Shown: one piece after another, positions 54,550 through 62,994 of the stretch
How the letters are laid out: each line of letters starts with the position of its first letter
How positions within the stretch are numbered: position 1 is the stretch's first letter
Source: Streptomyces griseosporeus
GTDB lineage: Bacteria; Actinomycetota; Actinomycetes; Streptomycetales; Streptomycetaceae
NCBI RefSeq assembly: GCF_014656055.1
Contig: NZ_BNBR01000004.1
Coordinates: 759,081 to 823,080 of the forward strand
Reading direction: 5' to 3'
Length of the DNA stretch: 64,000 nucleotides
The notes under the pieces: model-generated
Seen by the model: only the letters and a program-made list of their open reading frames with translations
Database searches by the model: none
Told to the model about the DNA's origin: nothing
Translations under genes and position numbers: made by a program

Positions 54550-55215
54550 ATGCCGATACCGACGGGGAGACTGCTGGGCTCCGGCCGCAGCGCGGACGTG
54601 TACGCGATCGACGAGGCGTGGGTGGTGCGCCGCGACCGGGAGGGCTGGGGCGATGCCCTGGCCGAGGGGGCGGTGATGGAGTACGTGCGCGGGCACGGCT
54701 ACCCGGTGCCGGAGGTGCGCCTCGCCGACTCCACCCGTACCGAGCTGGTGATGCGGCGCTTGACCGGCCCGACGATGCTCCAGGCGCTGGCGGCCGGCAC
54801 GCTCACCGCCGAGGAGGCGGGCAGGCTCCTCGCCGGCCTGCTGCGCGCCCTGCACGCGATCCCGGGCCGCCGCCCCGGCACCCGCGTCCTCCACCTCGAC
54901 CTCCACCCGGACAACGTGATCCTCACCGCCGAGGGCCCGCGGGTCATCGACTGGACGAACGCGGAGGACGGGGACCCGGGGCTGGACTGGGGCCTGTCCG
55001 CGGTGATCCTCGCCCAGGTCGCCGTCGGCGGTGCCGCGTTGGCCGCCCCGGCCCGCGCCATCCTGGCCGCCCTGTTGGCCGGCCCCTCCGCGCTCACGGG
55101 GGAGGGCCTGACGGCCGCCCGCGCCCGGCGGGCGGCCAACCCGACGATGAGCGCGGACGAAGTGGCGCTGCTCGCCGAGGCGGAGACCCTGATCCGCTCA
55201 CTGACCGGCGCCTAG
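54550..55215 (+). CDS. Aminoglycoside phosphotransferase-fold kinase-like protein
   Basis: 221 aa, ATG. Short APH/ChoK kinase fold: N-lobe LLGSGRSADVYAIDEAWVVR, catalytic loop LHLDLHPDNVILTAEG (Asp in HxDxxPxN), metal loop VIDWTNAEDGDPGLDWG (Asp-Trp in place of DFG). Shorter than resistance enzymes of about 260-300 aa, and the C-lobe is compact. It probably phosphorylates a small molecule; there is no reason to call it a resistance gene. It diverges from the cobalamin-controlled operon. Confidence 0.85.
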   Translation: MPIPTGRLLGSGRSADVYAIDEAWVVRRDREGWGDALAEGAVMEYVRGHGYPVPEVRLADSTRTELVMRRLTGPTMLQALAAGTLTAEEAGRLLAGLLRALHAIPGRRPGTRVLHLDLHPDNVILTAEGPRVIDWTNAEDGDPGLDWGLSAVILAQVAVGGAALAAPARAILAALLAGPSALTGEGLTAARARRAANPTMSADEVALLAEAETLIRSLTGA

Positions 55216-55296
55216 GGTTTTGCCTGTGCGTCCCCGGCGGCGCACGTGTGAGACTGCGGCCTTGCGAGGGTGATCGGTGGGGAGTGGGGGGGAAGC

Positions 55297-55842
55297 ATGC
55301 GCAGGGTGGGGACGACGGCTGCCGTGACGGGCGCGGTGGTACTGATGCTGGCCGGTTGCGGTGGGGATGGTGGGGCGAAGGACGGGGGTGAGCCGACGGC
55401 GTCGGCGTCTCGCACGGCGGCCTCGCTGACGGTGGATGAGGTACGGCGGGACATCCGGGCGGCTGTGGCGACCGGGGGGTTCGAGCGGCTCACCTTCCCG
55501 GCGATCGACCCCGAGGTGTCGCACCGCACTCCCTGCATGGTGCTGGCCCGCGTCGACACCGCGGCTCCGCCGGAGCAGGCACCGCTCGACAAGCTCGTGG
55601 GCGAACTGAGGCTGCGCGGCTGGAAGGTGGTCGGCCCCGTCCCGACCGGGCAGGTACACGGCTTCGACTACGCCGGAGACAAGCGGCCCTGGATCCTGGA
55701 CGTGTCGGCCGGTTCCCTGTCGAAGGAGCAGATGGCCGCCCGGATGCCGCCCGGGAAGAAGGACAAGGCCCAGTCCTTCACCGGCGTGATGATCGATGCG
55801 GTGGCGCGCGAATGTGGCGCATCAGCTCGGCCTCGGCCGTAG
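55297..55842 (+). CDS. Secreted lipoprotein, paralog of the next gene
   Basis: 181 aa. ATG at 55297 after GGGGGG. Signal peptide with lipobox LMLAGC. Mature domain: RRDIRAAVATGGFERLTFPA, SHRTPCMVLARVDTAAPPEQ, VGELRLRGWKVVGPVPTGQV. The RTPCMVLARV / GWKVVGP pattern returns in the downstream gene as RPCTVVALLA / GWRRQGGP, so both share one fold. Two Cys in the mature part. Its end overlaps the next gene by 31 bp, so they are co-expressed. Function unknown. Confidence 0.75.
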   Translation: MRRVGTTAAVTGAVVLMLAGCGGDGGAKDGGEPTASASRTAASLTVDEVRRDIRAAVATGGFERLTFPAIDPEVSHRTPCMVLARVDTAAPPEQAPLDKLVGELRLRGWKVVGPVPTGQVHGFDYAGDKRPWILDVSAGSLSKEQMAARMPPGKKDKAQSFTGVMIDAVARECGASARPRP

Positions 55843-56324
55843 CGCTTGGCCGGGCCTCCCGCATGGCCGCCGCCGTGGCAGCCCTGGCGCTCGCGGGATG
55901 CGGCGGCGCTCAGGCGCCGTCGGAAGCAGCAGTGGACCGCGTCACCGTCCGCGCCGACACACTGGCCGCCCTCAAGGCCACCGGCGCCGGGCACCCCCAC
56001 GTGGTGCCCGTACCGGAACCGGCCGCCCGACCCTGCACCGTCGTGGCCCTCCTGGCGACCCAAGAGGCACCCTGGGCCCAAGCCACCGCCCGGATCGCCG
56101 CCGTACTCACCGGGCGAGGGTGGCGGCGGCAGGGCGGTCCGCTGCGCGGCGACGAAGGCGTCTACACCCGCGCCGGCTGGCGGCTGGACGTCGGCACGGG
56201 TACCTGGCCGTACGCCCGCCTGCTGGATCTCGTGGCCGAGGAGCAACGCCCGGAGGGCGACACCTTCACCGGTGTGATCGCCTTCGCCCGGCGCGACGGC
56301 TGCCCGGCCGCCGCCCCCGGCTAA
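55812..56324 (+). CDS. Secreted lipoprotein, second paralog
   Basis: 170 aa from the ATG at 55812 (alternative ATG at 55863 directly at the signal peptide). Signal peptide MAAAVAALALAGC with lipobox. Mature domain aligns by eye with the upstream paralog: AARPCTVVALLATQEAPWAQ, VLTGRGWRRQGGPLRGDEGV, GDTFTGVIAFARRDGCPAAA. The overlap with the first gene (31 bp) and with the convergent regulator (4 bp) is notable. Likely surface-exposed; unknown role. Confidence 0.72.
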   Translation: MWRISSASAVALGRASRMAAAVAALALAGCGGAQAPSEAAVDRVTVRADTLAALKATGAGHPHVVPVPEPAARPCTVVALLATQEAPWAQATARIAAVLTGRGWRRQGGPLRGDEGVYTRAGWRLDVGTGTWPYARLLDLVAEEQRPEGDTFTGVIAFARRDGCPAAAPG

Positions 56325-56968
56325 GACTCGTCGTCCGTCAGCTCGATCAGCCGGCACGCCGTCTCGATGTCCACCTTCACCTGGGCGATCGACGCCCGCC
56401 CGGACAGCCAGGTGATCAGGGCCGAGTGCCAGGTGTGCTCGATGACGCGGACCGCGGACAGCTGCTCGGGCGTAGGGCGCTCGCGGCCCATCGCGTCCAG
56501 GATGATCGCGGTGGTCTGCCGGGACACCTGGTCGACCTCGGGGGAGACGCTGCGGTCGGCGAAGGTCAGGGCGCGGACCATCGCGTCGGCGAGCTGCGGC
56601 TCCCGCTGGAGCGCGCGGAAGGCCCGCATCAGCGTCTCGGCGACCCGCTCGGCGGCCGAGTCGCCCGACGGCGGCCGTCTGCGCAGTGTGGCGTGCAGGT
56701 GCTCCAACTGGTCCTGCATGGTGGCGACCAGGAGGTGGATCTTGGAGGGGAAGTAGCGGTACAGCGTGCCCAGCGCCACCTGCGAGGCCTCCGCGACCTC
56801 CCGCATCTGCACCGCGTCGAAGCCACCCCGCCCGGCCAGCTGCGCGGTCGCCGCGAGGATGCGGCGGCGGCGTGCCTCCTGCCGCTCCGTCAGGGGTGCG
56901 GAGGCGGGCCGCGCGGCGGTGTCCGGCCTGGCTCTCGCGGGCGTGTCCGGCTTGGCTTCCGCAGGCAT
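56321..56968 (-). CDS. KstR-like TetR family repressor
   Basis: 215 aa from the ATG at 56968 (a longer form to 57067 is possible but its first part is Pro/Thr-rich). HTH: RRRRILAATAQLAGRGGFDA, VQMREVAEASQVALGTLYRY, FPSKIHLLVATMQDQLEHLH. The ligand domain has ADAMVRALTFADRSVSPEVD and QVSRQTTA, close to mycobacterial KstR, the repressor of cholesterol catabolism that responds to CoA thioesters. No sterol genes lie here. A KstR-type operator at 57123 sits before the divergent operon, so it probably controls that operon and itself. Confidence 0.85.
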   Translation of the reverse strand: MPAEAKPDTPARARPDTAARPASAPLTERQEARRRRILAATAQLAGRGGFDAVQMREVAEASQVALGTLYRYFPSKIHLLVATMQDQLEHLHATLRRRPPSGDSAAERVAETLMRAFRALQREPQLADAMVRALTFADRSVSPEVDQVSRQTTAIILDAMGRERPTPEQLSAVRVIEHTWHSALITWLSGRASIAQVKVDIETACRLIELTDDES

Positions 56969-57081
56969 GGCGTCCCGTTCCGTGACAGTCGGTGAGGGGG
57001 GTGGCTGGGGCGGGTGATCGGTCCGATGATGACAGGCCGCGGCCGTGGCGTGAATCACCTGATCCACTGCTCACACGGAGG

Positions 57082-57095
57082 CTACCTGCCGGTAG
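57082..57095. promoter_or_regulatory. Inverted repeat upstream of the GT4 operon
   Basis: CTACC-TGCC-GGTAG, a perfect 5-bp inverted repeat in the 222-bp gap between the KstR-like gene and the GT4 gene, 28 bp from the KstR-type site. Possibly a second operator or part of a promoter; no assignment is possible. Confidence 0.35.
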
Positions 57096-57122
57096 ATTCA
57101 GAGCCTCCTCGACGATCAAGTC

Positions 57123-57136
57123 TGAAACTTGTTCTA
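57123..57136. promoter_or_regulatory. KstR-type operator
   Basis: TGAAACTTGTTCTA fits the KstR consensus TNNAACNNGTTNNA exactly on both strands. It lies 54 bp before the GT4 start codon and about 155 bp before the divergent KstR-like regulator, a position suited to repressing the operon promoter. Confidence 0.7.
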
Positions 57137-57190
57137 GATTAGCGTCCCGGCGTAATCTCGCGGGACAGAGCAGGCAGAGAGGGGCCCGGA

Positions 57191-58588
57191 GTGACCGCTG
57201 AGGCCAGTCGGACGGGGTCCCTTACGGACCTCGCCGCGGACGGCGAGCGACCGCTCGACATCGCGCTCCTGACCTACAAGGGAAACCCGTTCTGCGGCGG
57301 ACAGGGCGTCTACGTGCGCCACCTCTCCCGCGAACTGGCCCGCCTCGGTCACCGCGTGGAGGTCATCGGCTCCCAGCCGTACCCCGTCCTCGACGACGGC
57401 GAGGACTACGCCGGCCGGCTCGCCCTCACCGAGCTGCCCAGCCTCGACCTCTACCGCCAGCCCGACCCCTTCCGCACCCCCAAGCGGGAGGAGTACCGGG
57501 ACTGGATCGACTGCCTGGAGGTCGGCACCATGTGGACCGGCGGCTTCCCGGAGCCGCTGACGTTCTCGCTGCGCGCCCGCCGCCATCTCCGCGCCCGCCG
57601 CGGCGCGTTCGACGTCGTCCACGACAACCAGACCCTCGGGTACGGCCTGCTGGGTGACGTCGGCGCCCCGCTGGTGACGACGATCCACCACCCCATCACC
57701 GTGGACCGGCAGTTGGAGCTGGACGCCGCCGAGACCTGGCAGCGCCGCTACTCGGTGCGCCGCTGGTACGCCTTCACCCGCATGCAGAAGCGCGTCGCCC
57801 GCCGCCTCCCCTCGGTCCTGACCGTCTCCGGCACCTCCCGCCAGGAGATCGTCGACCACCTCGGCGTGCGCCCCGACCGCATCCACGTCGTCCACATCGG
57901 CGCCGACACCGACCTCTTCCGGCCGGACGCGTCGGTCCCGGTCGTGCCGGGCCGGATCGTCACCACCTCCAGCGCGGACGTGCCGCTGAAGGGCCTGGTC
58001 TTCCTCGTCGAGGCGCTGGCGAAGGTACGCACCGAGCAGCCCGACGCCCACCTCGTCGTCGTCGGCAAACGCCCCACCGAGGGCCCCGTCGCCCAGGCGA
58101 TCGAGCGGTACGGCCTGGAAGGCGCCGTCGACTTCGTCAAGGGCATCTCCGACGCCGAACTCGTCGACCTGGTGCGCTCCGCCGAGGTCGCCTGCGTGCC
58201 CTCGCTGTACGAGGGGTTCTCGCTGCCCGCCGCCGAGGCCATGGCCACCGGCACGCCCCTGGTCGCCACCACCGGCGGCGCCATCCCCGAGGTGGCCGGA
58301 CGCGACGGCGAGACCTGCCTCGCCGTACCGCCGGGCGACGCGGGCGCGCTGGCCGCCGCGCTCGGGAGACTGCTCGGCGACGCCGACCTGCGGGCCCGCC
58401 TCGGCGCCGCCGGACGCGAACGGGTGCTCAGTCACTTCACCTGGGCCCGGGCCGCCGAGGGCACCGTCGCCCGCTACCGCGAGGCCATCGCCCGCGCCGG
58501 GGGCACCCCGCGCACCCAGGCCCCGGCCGCTCCCGAAGCCACCTCCAGTGACACCGGTGTCTACTCCGAAAGCAGGGCCACGTGCTGA
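57191..58588 (+). CDS. Glycosyltransferase family 4
   Basis: 465 aa, GTG start after GAGAGGGG. GT-B fold: N-terminal donor-side loop GNPFCGGQGVYVRHLSREL, VVHDNQTLGYGLL, then C-terminal VVGKRPTEGPVAQAIE and the EX7E motif in SLYEGFSLPAAEAMATGTPL. A retaining enzyme using a nucleotide sugar, acting in the cytosol or at the membrane. The next two genes overlap it in a chain, so they share one pathway. The linking of a lipid-sensing KstR-type operator to it suggests a glycolipid or sterol/hopanoid-like product, but this is inference. Confidence 0.92.
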   Translation: MTAEASRTGSLTDLAADGERPLDIALLTYKGNPFCGGQGVYVRHLSRELARLGHRVEVIGSQPYPVLDDGEDYAGRLALTELPSLDLYRQPDPFRTPKREEYRDWIDCLEVGTMWTGGFPEPLTFSLRARRHLRARRGAFDVVHDNQTLGYGLLGDVGAPLVTTIHHPITVDRQLELDAAETWQRRYSVRRWYAFTRMQKRVARRLPSVLTVSGTSRQEIVDHLGVRPDRIHVVHIGADTDLFRPDASVPVVPGRIVTTSSADVPLKGLVFLVEALAKVRTEQPDAHLVVVGKRPTEGPVAQAIERYGLEGAVDFVKGISDAELVDLVRSAEVACVPSLYEGFSLPAAEAMATGTPLVATTGGAIPEVAGRDGETCLAVPPGDAGALAAALGRLLGDADLRARLGAAGRERVLSHFTWARAAEGTVARYREAIARAGGTPRTQAPAAPEATSSDTGVYSESRATC

Positions 58589-59352
58589 CCGTCGACTTCT
58601 CCCGGTTCCCGCTCGCCCCGGGCGACCGCGTCCTGGACCTCGGCTGCGGGGCCGGCCGGCACGCCTTCGAGTGCTACCGGCGCGGCGCCCAGGTCGTGGC
58701 CCTCGACCGCAACGCCGAGGAGATCCGCGAGGTCGCCAAGTGGTTCGCCGCGATGAAGGAGGCCGGCGAGGCACCGGCGGGCGCCACCGCCACCGCGATG
58801 GAGGGCGACGCGCTCGCGCTGCCCTTCCCCGACGAGTCCTTCGACGTCGTCATCATCTCCGAAGTGATGGAGCACATCCCCGACGACAAGGGCGTCCTCG
58901 CCGAGATGGTCCGCGTGCTCAAGCCGGGCGGCCGCATCGCCGTCACCGTCCCGCGCTACGGCCCCGAGAAGGTCTGCTGGGCGCTGTCCGACGCCTACCA
59001 CGAGGTCGAGGGCGGCCACATCCGCATCTACAAGGCCGACGAACTCCTCGCCAAGATGCGCGAGGCGGGCCTGAAGCCGTACGGCACCCACCACGCGCAC
59101 GCCCTGCACTCGCCGTACTGGTGGCTGAAGTGCGCGTTCGGCGTCGACAACGACAAGGCGCTGCCGGTGCGGGCGTACCACAAGCTGCTGGTCTGGGACA
59201 TCATGAAGAAGCCGCTGGCCACCCGGGTCGCCGAGCAGGCGCTCAACCCGCTCATCGGCAAGAGCTTCGTCGCCTACGCGACCAAGCCGCACCTGCCCGC
59301 GGTGGGCTCCCCCGCCGACGTCCCGACCGACGCCCCGGCGGGCGCCCGGTGA
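58582..59352 (+). CDS. Class I SAM-dependent methyltransferase
   Basis: 256 aa, GTG start, overlaps the GT4 gene by 7 bp. SAM motif I RVLDLGCGAGRHAFECYRRG, acidic ribose ligand in VVALDRNAEEIRE, motif II EGDALALPFPDESFDVVIIS (UbiE/Methyltransf_11 type), then VLKPGGRIAVTVPRYGPEKV. C-terminal half has aromatic patches (HSPYWWLKCAFGVDN). Probable O- or C-methylation of the glycosylated product or its lipid part. Confidence 0.9.
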   Translation: MLTVDFSRFPLAPGDRVLDLGCGAGRHAFECYRRGAQVVALDRNAEEIREVAKWFAAMKEAGEAPAGATATAMEGDALALPFPDESFDVVIISEVMEHIPDDKGVLAEMVRVLKPGGRIAVTVPRYGPEKVCWALSDAYHEVEGGHIRIYKADELLAKMREAGLKPYGTHHAHALHSPYWWLKCAFGVDNDKALPVRAYHKLLVWDIMKKPLATRVAEQALNPLIGKSFVAYATKPHLPAVGSPADVPTDAPAGAR

Positions 59353-60419
59353 CGACACCCCGCACGGAGCACCTGGTCCTGCCCGGGGTCCTCACCGCCG
59401 AGCAGGCCGCCGCGACCGTCGCCGGCATCCTGCGCGTGCAGCGCGAGGACGGCGCCATCCCCTGGTTCCGCGGGCACCACCTCGACCCGTGGGACCACGT
59501 CGAGGCCGCCATGGCCCTGGACACCGCGGGCGAACACACCGCGGCCGAGCGGGCGTACGACTGGCTGGCCCGGCACCAGAACGGCGACGGCTCCTGGTAC
59601 GCGGCCTACGCCGACGGCGCCCACGACGACGTCACCGACCGGGGCCGCGAGACCAACTTCGTCGCCTACATCGCCGTAGGGGCGTGGCACCACTACCTGT
59701 CCACCGGCGACGACACCTTCCTCGACCGCATGTGGCCGACGGTGTACGCGGCGATCGAGTTCGTGCTGGGTCTGGAGCAGCCCGGCGGGCAGATCGGCTG
59801 GCGCCGCGACGACGACGGCACGCCCACCGCGGACGCCCTGCTGACCGGCTCGTCCTCCGTGTACCACGCGCTGCGCTGCGCGCTCGCGATCGCCGAGCAG
59901 CGCGAGGAGCCGCAGCCGGACTGGGAGCTGGCGGCCGGCGCGCTGCGGCACGCCATCCGCCGGCACCCCGAGCGGTTCCTGGACAAGGACCGCTACTCCA
60001 TGGACTGGTACTACCCGGTCCTCGGCGGCGCGCTGACCGGTACGGAGGCCAAGTCCCGCATCGAGGAGAGCTGGGACCGCTTCGTCGTGCCCGGCCTCGG
60101 TGTGCGCTGCGTCGTCCCCAACCCGTGGGTGACGGGCGGCGAGTCCGCCGAACTCGCCCTCGCGCTGTGGGCGATGGGCGAGTCCGACCGCGCGCTGGAC
60201 ATCCTGCAGTCCATCCAGCACCTGCGGGACGAGGAGTCCGGCCTGTACTGGACGGGCTACGTCTTCGACGACGACGCCATATGGCCCCGCGAACTGACCA
60301 CGTGGACGGCCGGTTCCCTCCTCCTCGCGGTCGCCGCGCTCGGCGGCCACGAGGCGACCTGCGCGGTCTTCGGAGGGGAGCGCCTGCCGCGGGGCCTGGA
60401 CCCCGACTGCTGCCCGTGA
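59349..60419 (+). CDS. Alpha/alpha-barrel protein of prenyltransferase/cyclase-repeat type
   Basis: 356 aa. GTG overlaps the previous stop (GTGA). It has repeated alpha-alpha hairpins: VAGILRVQREDGAIPWFRGH, AYDWLARHQNGDGSWYAAYA, FVLGLEQPGGQIGWRRDDDG, ILQSIQHLRDEESGLYWTGY. The (x)2-QxxDGSW elements resemble QW-motifs of squalene-hopene cyclases but the cyclase DxDD is absent; a glucoamylase-like or unsaturated-glycan hydrolase toroid is also possible. No signal peptide. It works with the GT4 and methyltransferase just upstream. Confidence 0.82.
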   Translation: MTTPRTEHLVLPGVLTAEQAAATVAGILRVQREDGAIPWFRGHHLDPWDHVEAAMALDTAGEHTAAERAYDWLARHQNGDGSWYAAYADGAHDDVTDRGRETNFVAYIAVGAWHHYLSTGDDTFLDRMWPTVYAAIEFVLGLEQPGGQIGWRRDDDGTPTADALLTGSSSVYHALRCALAIAEQREEPQPDWELAAGALRHAIRRHPERFLDKDRYSMDWYYPVLGGALTGTEAKSRIEESWDRFVVPGLGVRCVVPNPWVTGGESAELALALWAMGESDRALDILQSIQHLRDEESGLYWTGYVFDDDAIWPRELTTWTAGSLLLAVAALGGHEATCAVFGGERLPRGLDPDCCP

Positions 60420-60435
60420 GGCGTCGCCGGCCGGG

Positions 60436-60729
60436 TCAGTGCCGGGCCACCCGGTTGGCGATGGCGTGGCCGACGAACAGGTACACCACCGCGGCGAGGC
60501 CGTAGCCGGCGACCACGCGGGCCCACGCCTCGTCGAAGGTGAACAGGTCGTAGGACCAGCCGGCCAGCCAGCGGGCGGCGTCGTGAATGAACTGCACGAA
60601 GTCGTTCGCCCGGTTGGCGTCCAGCAGGTACATCAGGATCCACAGACCCAGGATGCCGGCCATCACGTCGGCGACGACCGCGATGACCGTCCCGGCCTGG
60701 TTCGCTCCGTTGCGATATCGAGGGGACAT
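60436..60729 (-). CDS. Small two-helix membrane protein
   Basis: 97 aa. Two hydrophobic helices (GTVIAVVADVMAGILGLWIL and VVAGYGLAAVVYLFVGHAIA) with a 30-residue loop (LDANRANDFVQFIHDAARWL) outside or inside. Polar N-terminus MSPRYRNGANQ. Conserved-looking but unassigned family. It converges with the GT4 operon, 16 nt between stops. Confidence 0.78.
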   Translation of the reverse strand: MSPRYRNGANQAGTVIAVVADVMAGILGLWILMYLLDANRANDFVQFIHDAARWLAGWSYDLFTFDEAWARVVAGYGLAAVVYLFVGHAIANRVARH

Positions 60730-60816
60730 ACCCGTCGGGTTGCCCCTCGTCCGCTCGTGAAACCTGAACGGGCGCGGCTCGGCGGCCGGTTGGCGCCCTC
60801 CCGTGCGACACGACGA

Positions 60817-60846
60817 CGGCCCCCCGCCCGTGAGGGCGAGGGGCCG
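60817..60846 (-). terminator. Terminator after the DUF5336-like gene
   Basis: CGGCCCCCCGCCC (60817-60829) pairs with GGGCGAGGGGCCG (60834-60846) with one C-A mismatch and a GTGA tetraloop, 15 nt past the stop codon of the gene at 60862. Confidence 0.75.
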
Positions 60847-60861
60847 TGCAGCGGGGGCGGG

Positions 60862-61671
60862 TCAGCCGCGCTGGATGCCGGAGGTGTCCTGGAGGACGCC
60901 GCGGCGGCCGTCCTGGGTCTGCGCGATCAGGTTCGGGCCGCGCTGCTCGACCGCCAGGTACCAGGTGCCGGGCGCCAGTTCGGCGATCGGCGTGGGCGAG
61001 CCGTCCTCCGCGAACAGCGGACGGGGCACCGGCACGGCGAACCAGAACGGCGAGAAGTCCGCGGCCGGCTGCTGCGGCTGGGCGCCGTAGGGCTGCTGCG
61101 GGGCGGCGGGACCGGCCTGCGGCTGGCCGCCGTACGGCTGCTGCGGGGCACCCGGGTAGCCGTAACCACCGGGCGGCTGGGCGCCGTAGGGCTGCGGGGC
61201 CGGCGGGCGGGCCGCCGGGATCAGCGGGGCCTGCAGGGCGGCGACCAGCGGGGTCGCCACGGCCACGGCGGCCATGACCAGCGTGGCGATGAGGGCGAGG
61301 ATCAGGCCGACGCCGGCGTCGGTCTTGTCCCGGACGCCGTCGAAGTTGTCGCCGCCGCCCGCCGGGTCGAAGATGTTGCCCAGCGCGCTCCACGCCGCGA
61401 ACACCGCGAACGCCACACCGAACTGGGCCAGGTCGAGCCCCGCGACCTTCGGCGTCTGGGGCAGGCCGCGGGCGAGGACGATGAGCGCGGCGGCGATCAG
61501 ACCCGCGAGGACGACCGAGAGGACCACCGGGCCGCTGCTCCACAGGCTGGGCAGGTCCACGCTGTCCGGGACGCCGTCGAACGAGTACAAATCGAGGAAC
61601 GACGCGATGAACAGCAACACCGCTGCTCCGATCACCACGCCGTCGCCTCGAGTGAGGGAGCGGATATTCAC
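60862..61671 (-). CDS. DUF5336-like four-helix membrane protein
   Basis: 269 aa. GTG at 61671 after AAGGA; the longer frame to 61767 is Arg/His-rich and lacks a ribosome site. Four hydrophobic helices in residues 10-165 (GVVIGAAVLLFIASFLDLYS, VLSVVLAGLIAAALIVLARG, FGVAFAVFAAWSALGNIFDP, LILALIATLVMAAVAVATPL), then a Pro/Gln/Gly/Tyr-rich stretch (QQPYGGQPQAG) and a final folded domain (FAEDGSPTPIAELAPGTWYL, LIAQTQDGRRGVLQDTSGI). The layout matches actinobacterial DUF5336-type proteins of unknown function. The C-terminal domain resembles small beta modules that read out gating or ligands, but nothing firm can be said. Confidence 0.75.
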   Translation of the reverse strand: MNIRSLTRGDGVVIGAAVLLFIASFLDLYSFDGVPDSVDLPSLWSSGPVVLSVVLAGLIAAALIVLARGLPQTPKVAGLDLAQFGVAFAVFAAWSALGNIFDPAGGGDNFDGVRDKTDAGVGLILALIATLVMAAVAVATPLVAALQAPLIPAARPPAPQPYGAQPPGGYGYPGAPQQPYGGQPQAGPAAPQQPYGAQPQQPAADFSPFWFAVPVPRPLFAEDGSPTPIAELAPGTWYLAVEQRGPNLIAQTQDGRRGVLQDTSGIQRG

Positions 61672-61828
61672 TTCAGGTCCTTCGTAGGTCGTCTCGTCGT
61701 CGGAAGAGGCGTCGCCGTCACCATGTCGCCGTGAGGCCCGGTGTGAAGCGCGGGGGTGGCCCCTCATCGTAGGGACGACCTTATCGTCCGTCCGACGAGG
61801 CTGTCCGCCTGGATCAGCGCGTCGACCG

Positions 61829-62824
61829 CTACCCGCGCAGGAAACTCACGATTCCCTCAGAGATCCCTTGCGCCGCTTTCTGCCGCCAGGCGCCGCTGGT
61901 CAGCAGCGCCGCGTCCTTGCTATCGCGCATGTTGCCGCACTCGATGAACACCTTGGGAACCGTTGACAGATTGAGACCGCCCAGGTCCTTACGCGTGACG
62001 AGTCCGGTGCCGTCGCCGACGTAGTTGGAGGGTGCCGAGCCGGTGACGCGCACGAAGTTCCCGGCGATGCGGGCGCCCAGGTCCTGGGAGGGCCCGACGA
62101 TGGGCCGGGTGTCGGCGGCGCCCGCGTGCACGGCCTCGGGCAGGATGACGTGGAAGCCGCGGTTGCCGGCGGCCGAGCCGTCGGCGTGGATCGACACGAC
62201 GGCGTCCGCGTGCGCGGTGTTCCCGATGCGGGCCCGCTCGTCCACGCACGGCCCGTACGGTCGGTCCCCGTCCTGCGTCAGTTTCACCGTGGCGCCCTGC
62301 CGTTGCAGCAGGTCACGGAGGCGGTGGGCGACGTCGAGGGTGAAACGGGCCTCGGTGTAGCCGGAGTTGGTGGACGTGCCGGTGGTGTCGCACTCCTTGC
62401 GGTTGGTGCCGATGTCCACCTGGCGGTTGATGGCGGCCGTGTGCCGGAAGTTGCCCGGGTTGTGGCCGGGGTCGATGACGACGACCTTGCCCGCGAGCGG
62501 ACCCCGGGCGGCGGCCCGGGACCGGCTGGGCGACGGACTCGCCGCGGGCGCCGTACCGGCCGTGGGCGGCGTACCGGCCGTAGGCGACGTGCCGGCCGTC
62601 GGCTTCTTGCCGTCGTCCCGGGCGGACGCGGAAGCGGACGGCGAGCCGGGCGCGCTGACGGCGGCCCCGCCCGCGTCACCGGGGGCGCCCACCGCCGCGT
62701 ACACCGCCCAGCCCAGCAGGGCGCCCGGCACGAGCGCGGCGAGCGCCACGACGAGGGGGCGGCGGCGGGGACGGCGGGGCTGCGGGGGATCGAAGTCCGG
62801 GCCTACGTACGACACGGCAGCCAC
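61829..62824 (-). CDS. N-acetylmuramoyl-L-alanine amidase (Amidase_3)
   Basis: 331 aa from a GTG at 62824; the GTG at 62815 has a better AGGGTGG spacer. Signal anchor (RPLVVALAALVPGALLGWAV), a Ser/Ala/Thr/Pro stalk with PTAGT repeats, then the zinc amidase: VVVIDPGHNPGN (His ligand), NSGYTEARFTLDVAHRLRDL (Glu ligand), AVVSIHADGS (His ligand), VPKVFIECGNMRDSKDA (catalytic Glu). It cleaves the amide between MurNAc and the stem peptide. It diverges from the chaplin gene. Confidence 0.92.
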   Translation of the reverse strand: MAAVSYVGPDFDPPQPRRPRRRPLVVALAALVPGALLGWAVYAAVGAPGDAGGAAVSAPGSPSASASARDDGKKPTAGTSPTAGTPPTAGTAPAASPSPSRSRAAARGPLAGKVVVIDPGHNPGNFRHTAAINRQVDIGTNRKECDTTGTSTNSGYTEARFTLDVAHRLRDLLQRQGATVKLTQDGDRPYGPCVDERARIGNTAHADAVVSIHADGSAAGNRGFHVILPEAVHAGAADTRPIVGPSQDLGARIAGNFVRVTGSAPSNYVGDGTGLVTRKDLGGLNLSTVPKVFIECGNMRDSKDAALLTSGAWRQKAAQGISEGIVSFLRG

Positions 62825-62934
62825 CCTAGCCGCCGGTCAGCGGTGTGGCAGGCCACCGGTCGGGGGCGGGTGCCCGCGGCCCCGGTTTCATCCGAACGGC
62901 ACGCCGGCGTCGCCCGAAGCCGGGCGATGTGCCC

Positions 62935-62959
62935 AAAATCGCGGTGGTTCACCGCTTTT
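62935..62959 (+). terminator. Hairpin in the chaplin 5' region
   Basis: GCGGTG-GTT-CACCGC (62941-62955) flanked by AAAA on the left and TTTT on the right, which extend the pairing. It resembles an intrinsic terminator but lies 36 nt upstream of the chaplin start, in the leader or promoter region, so it may regulate that gene or end upstream transcription. Confidence 0.45.
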
Positions 62960-62994
62960 GTCCTCCGCTTGATCACCAGCAAAGGAGAACACTC

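Noticed and set aside
54550..55215. Aminoglycoside resistance gene
   Set aside because: It has the kinase fold but is short and has no resistance context; the fold is shared with many metabolic kinases.
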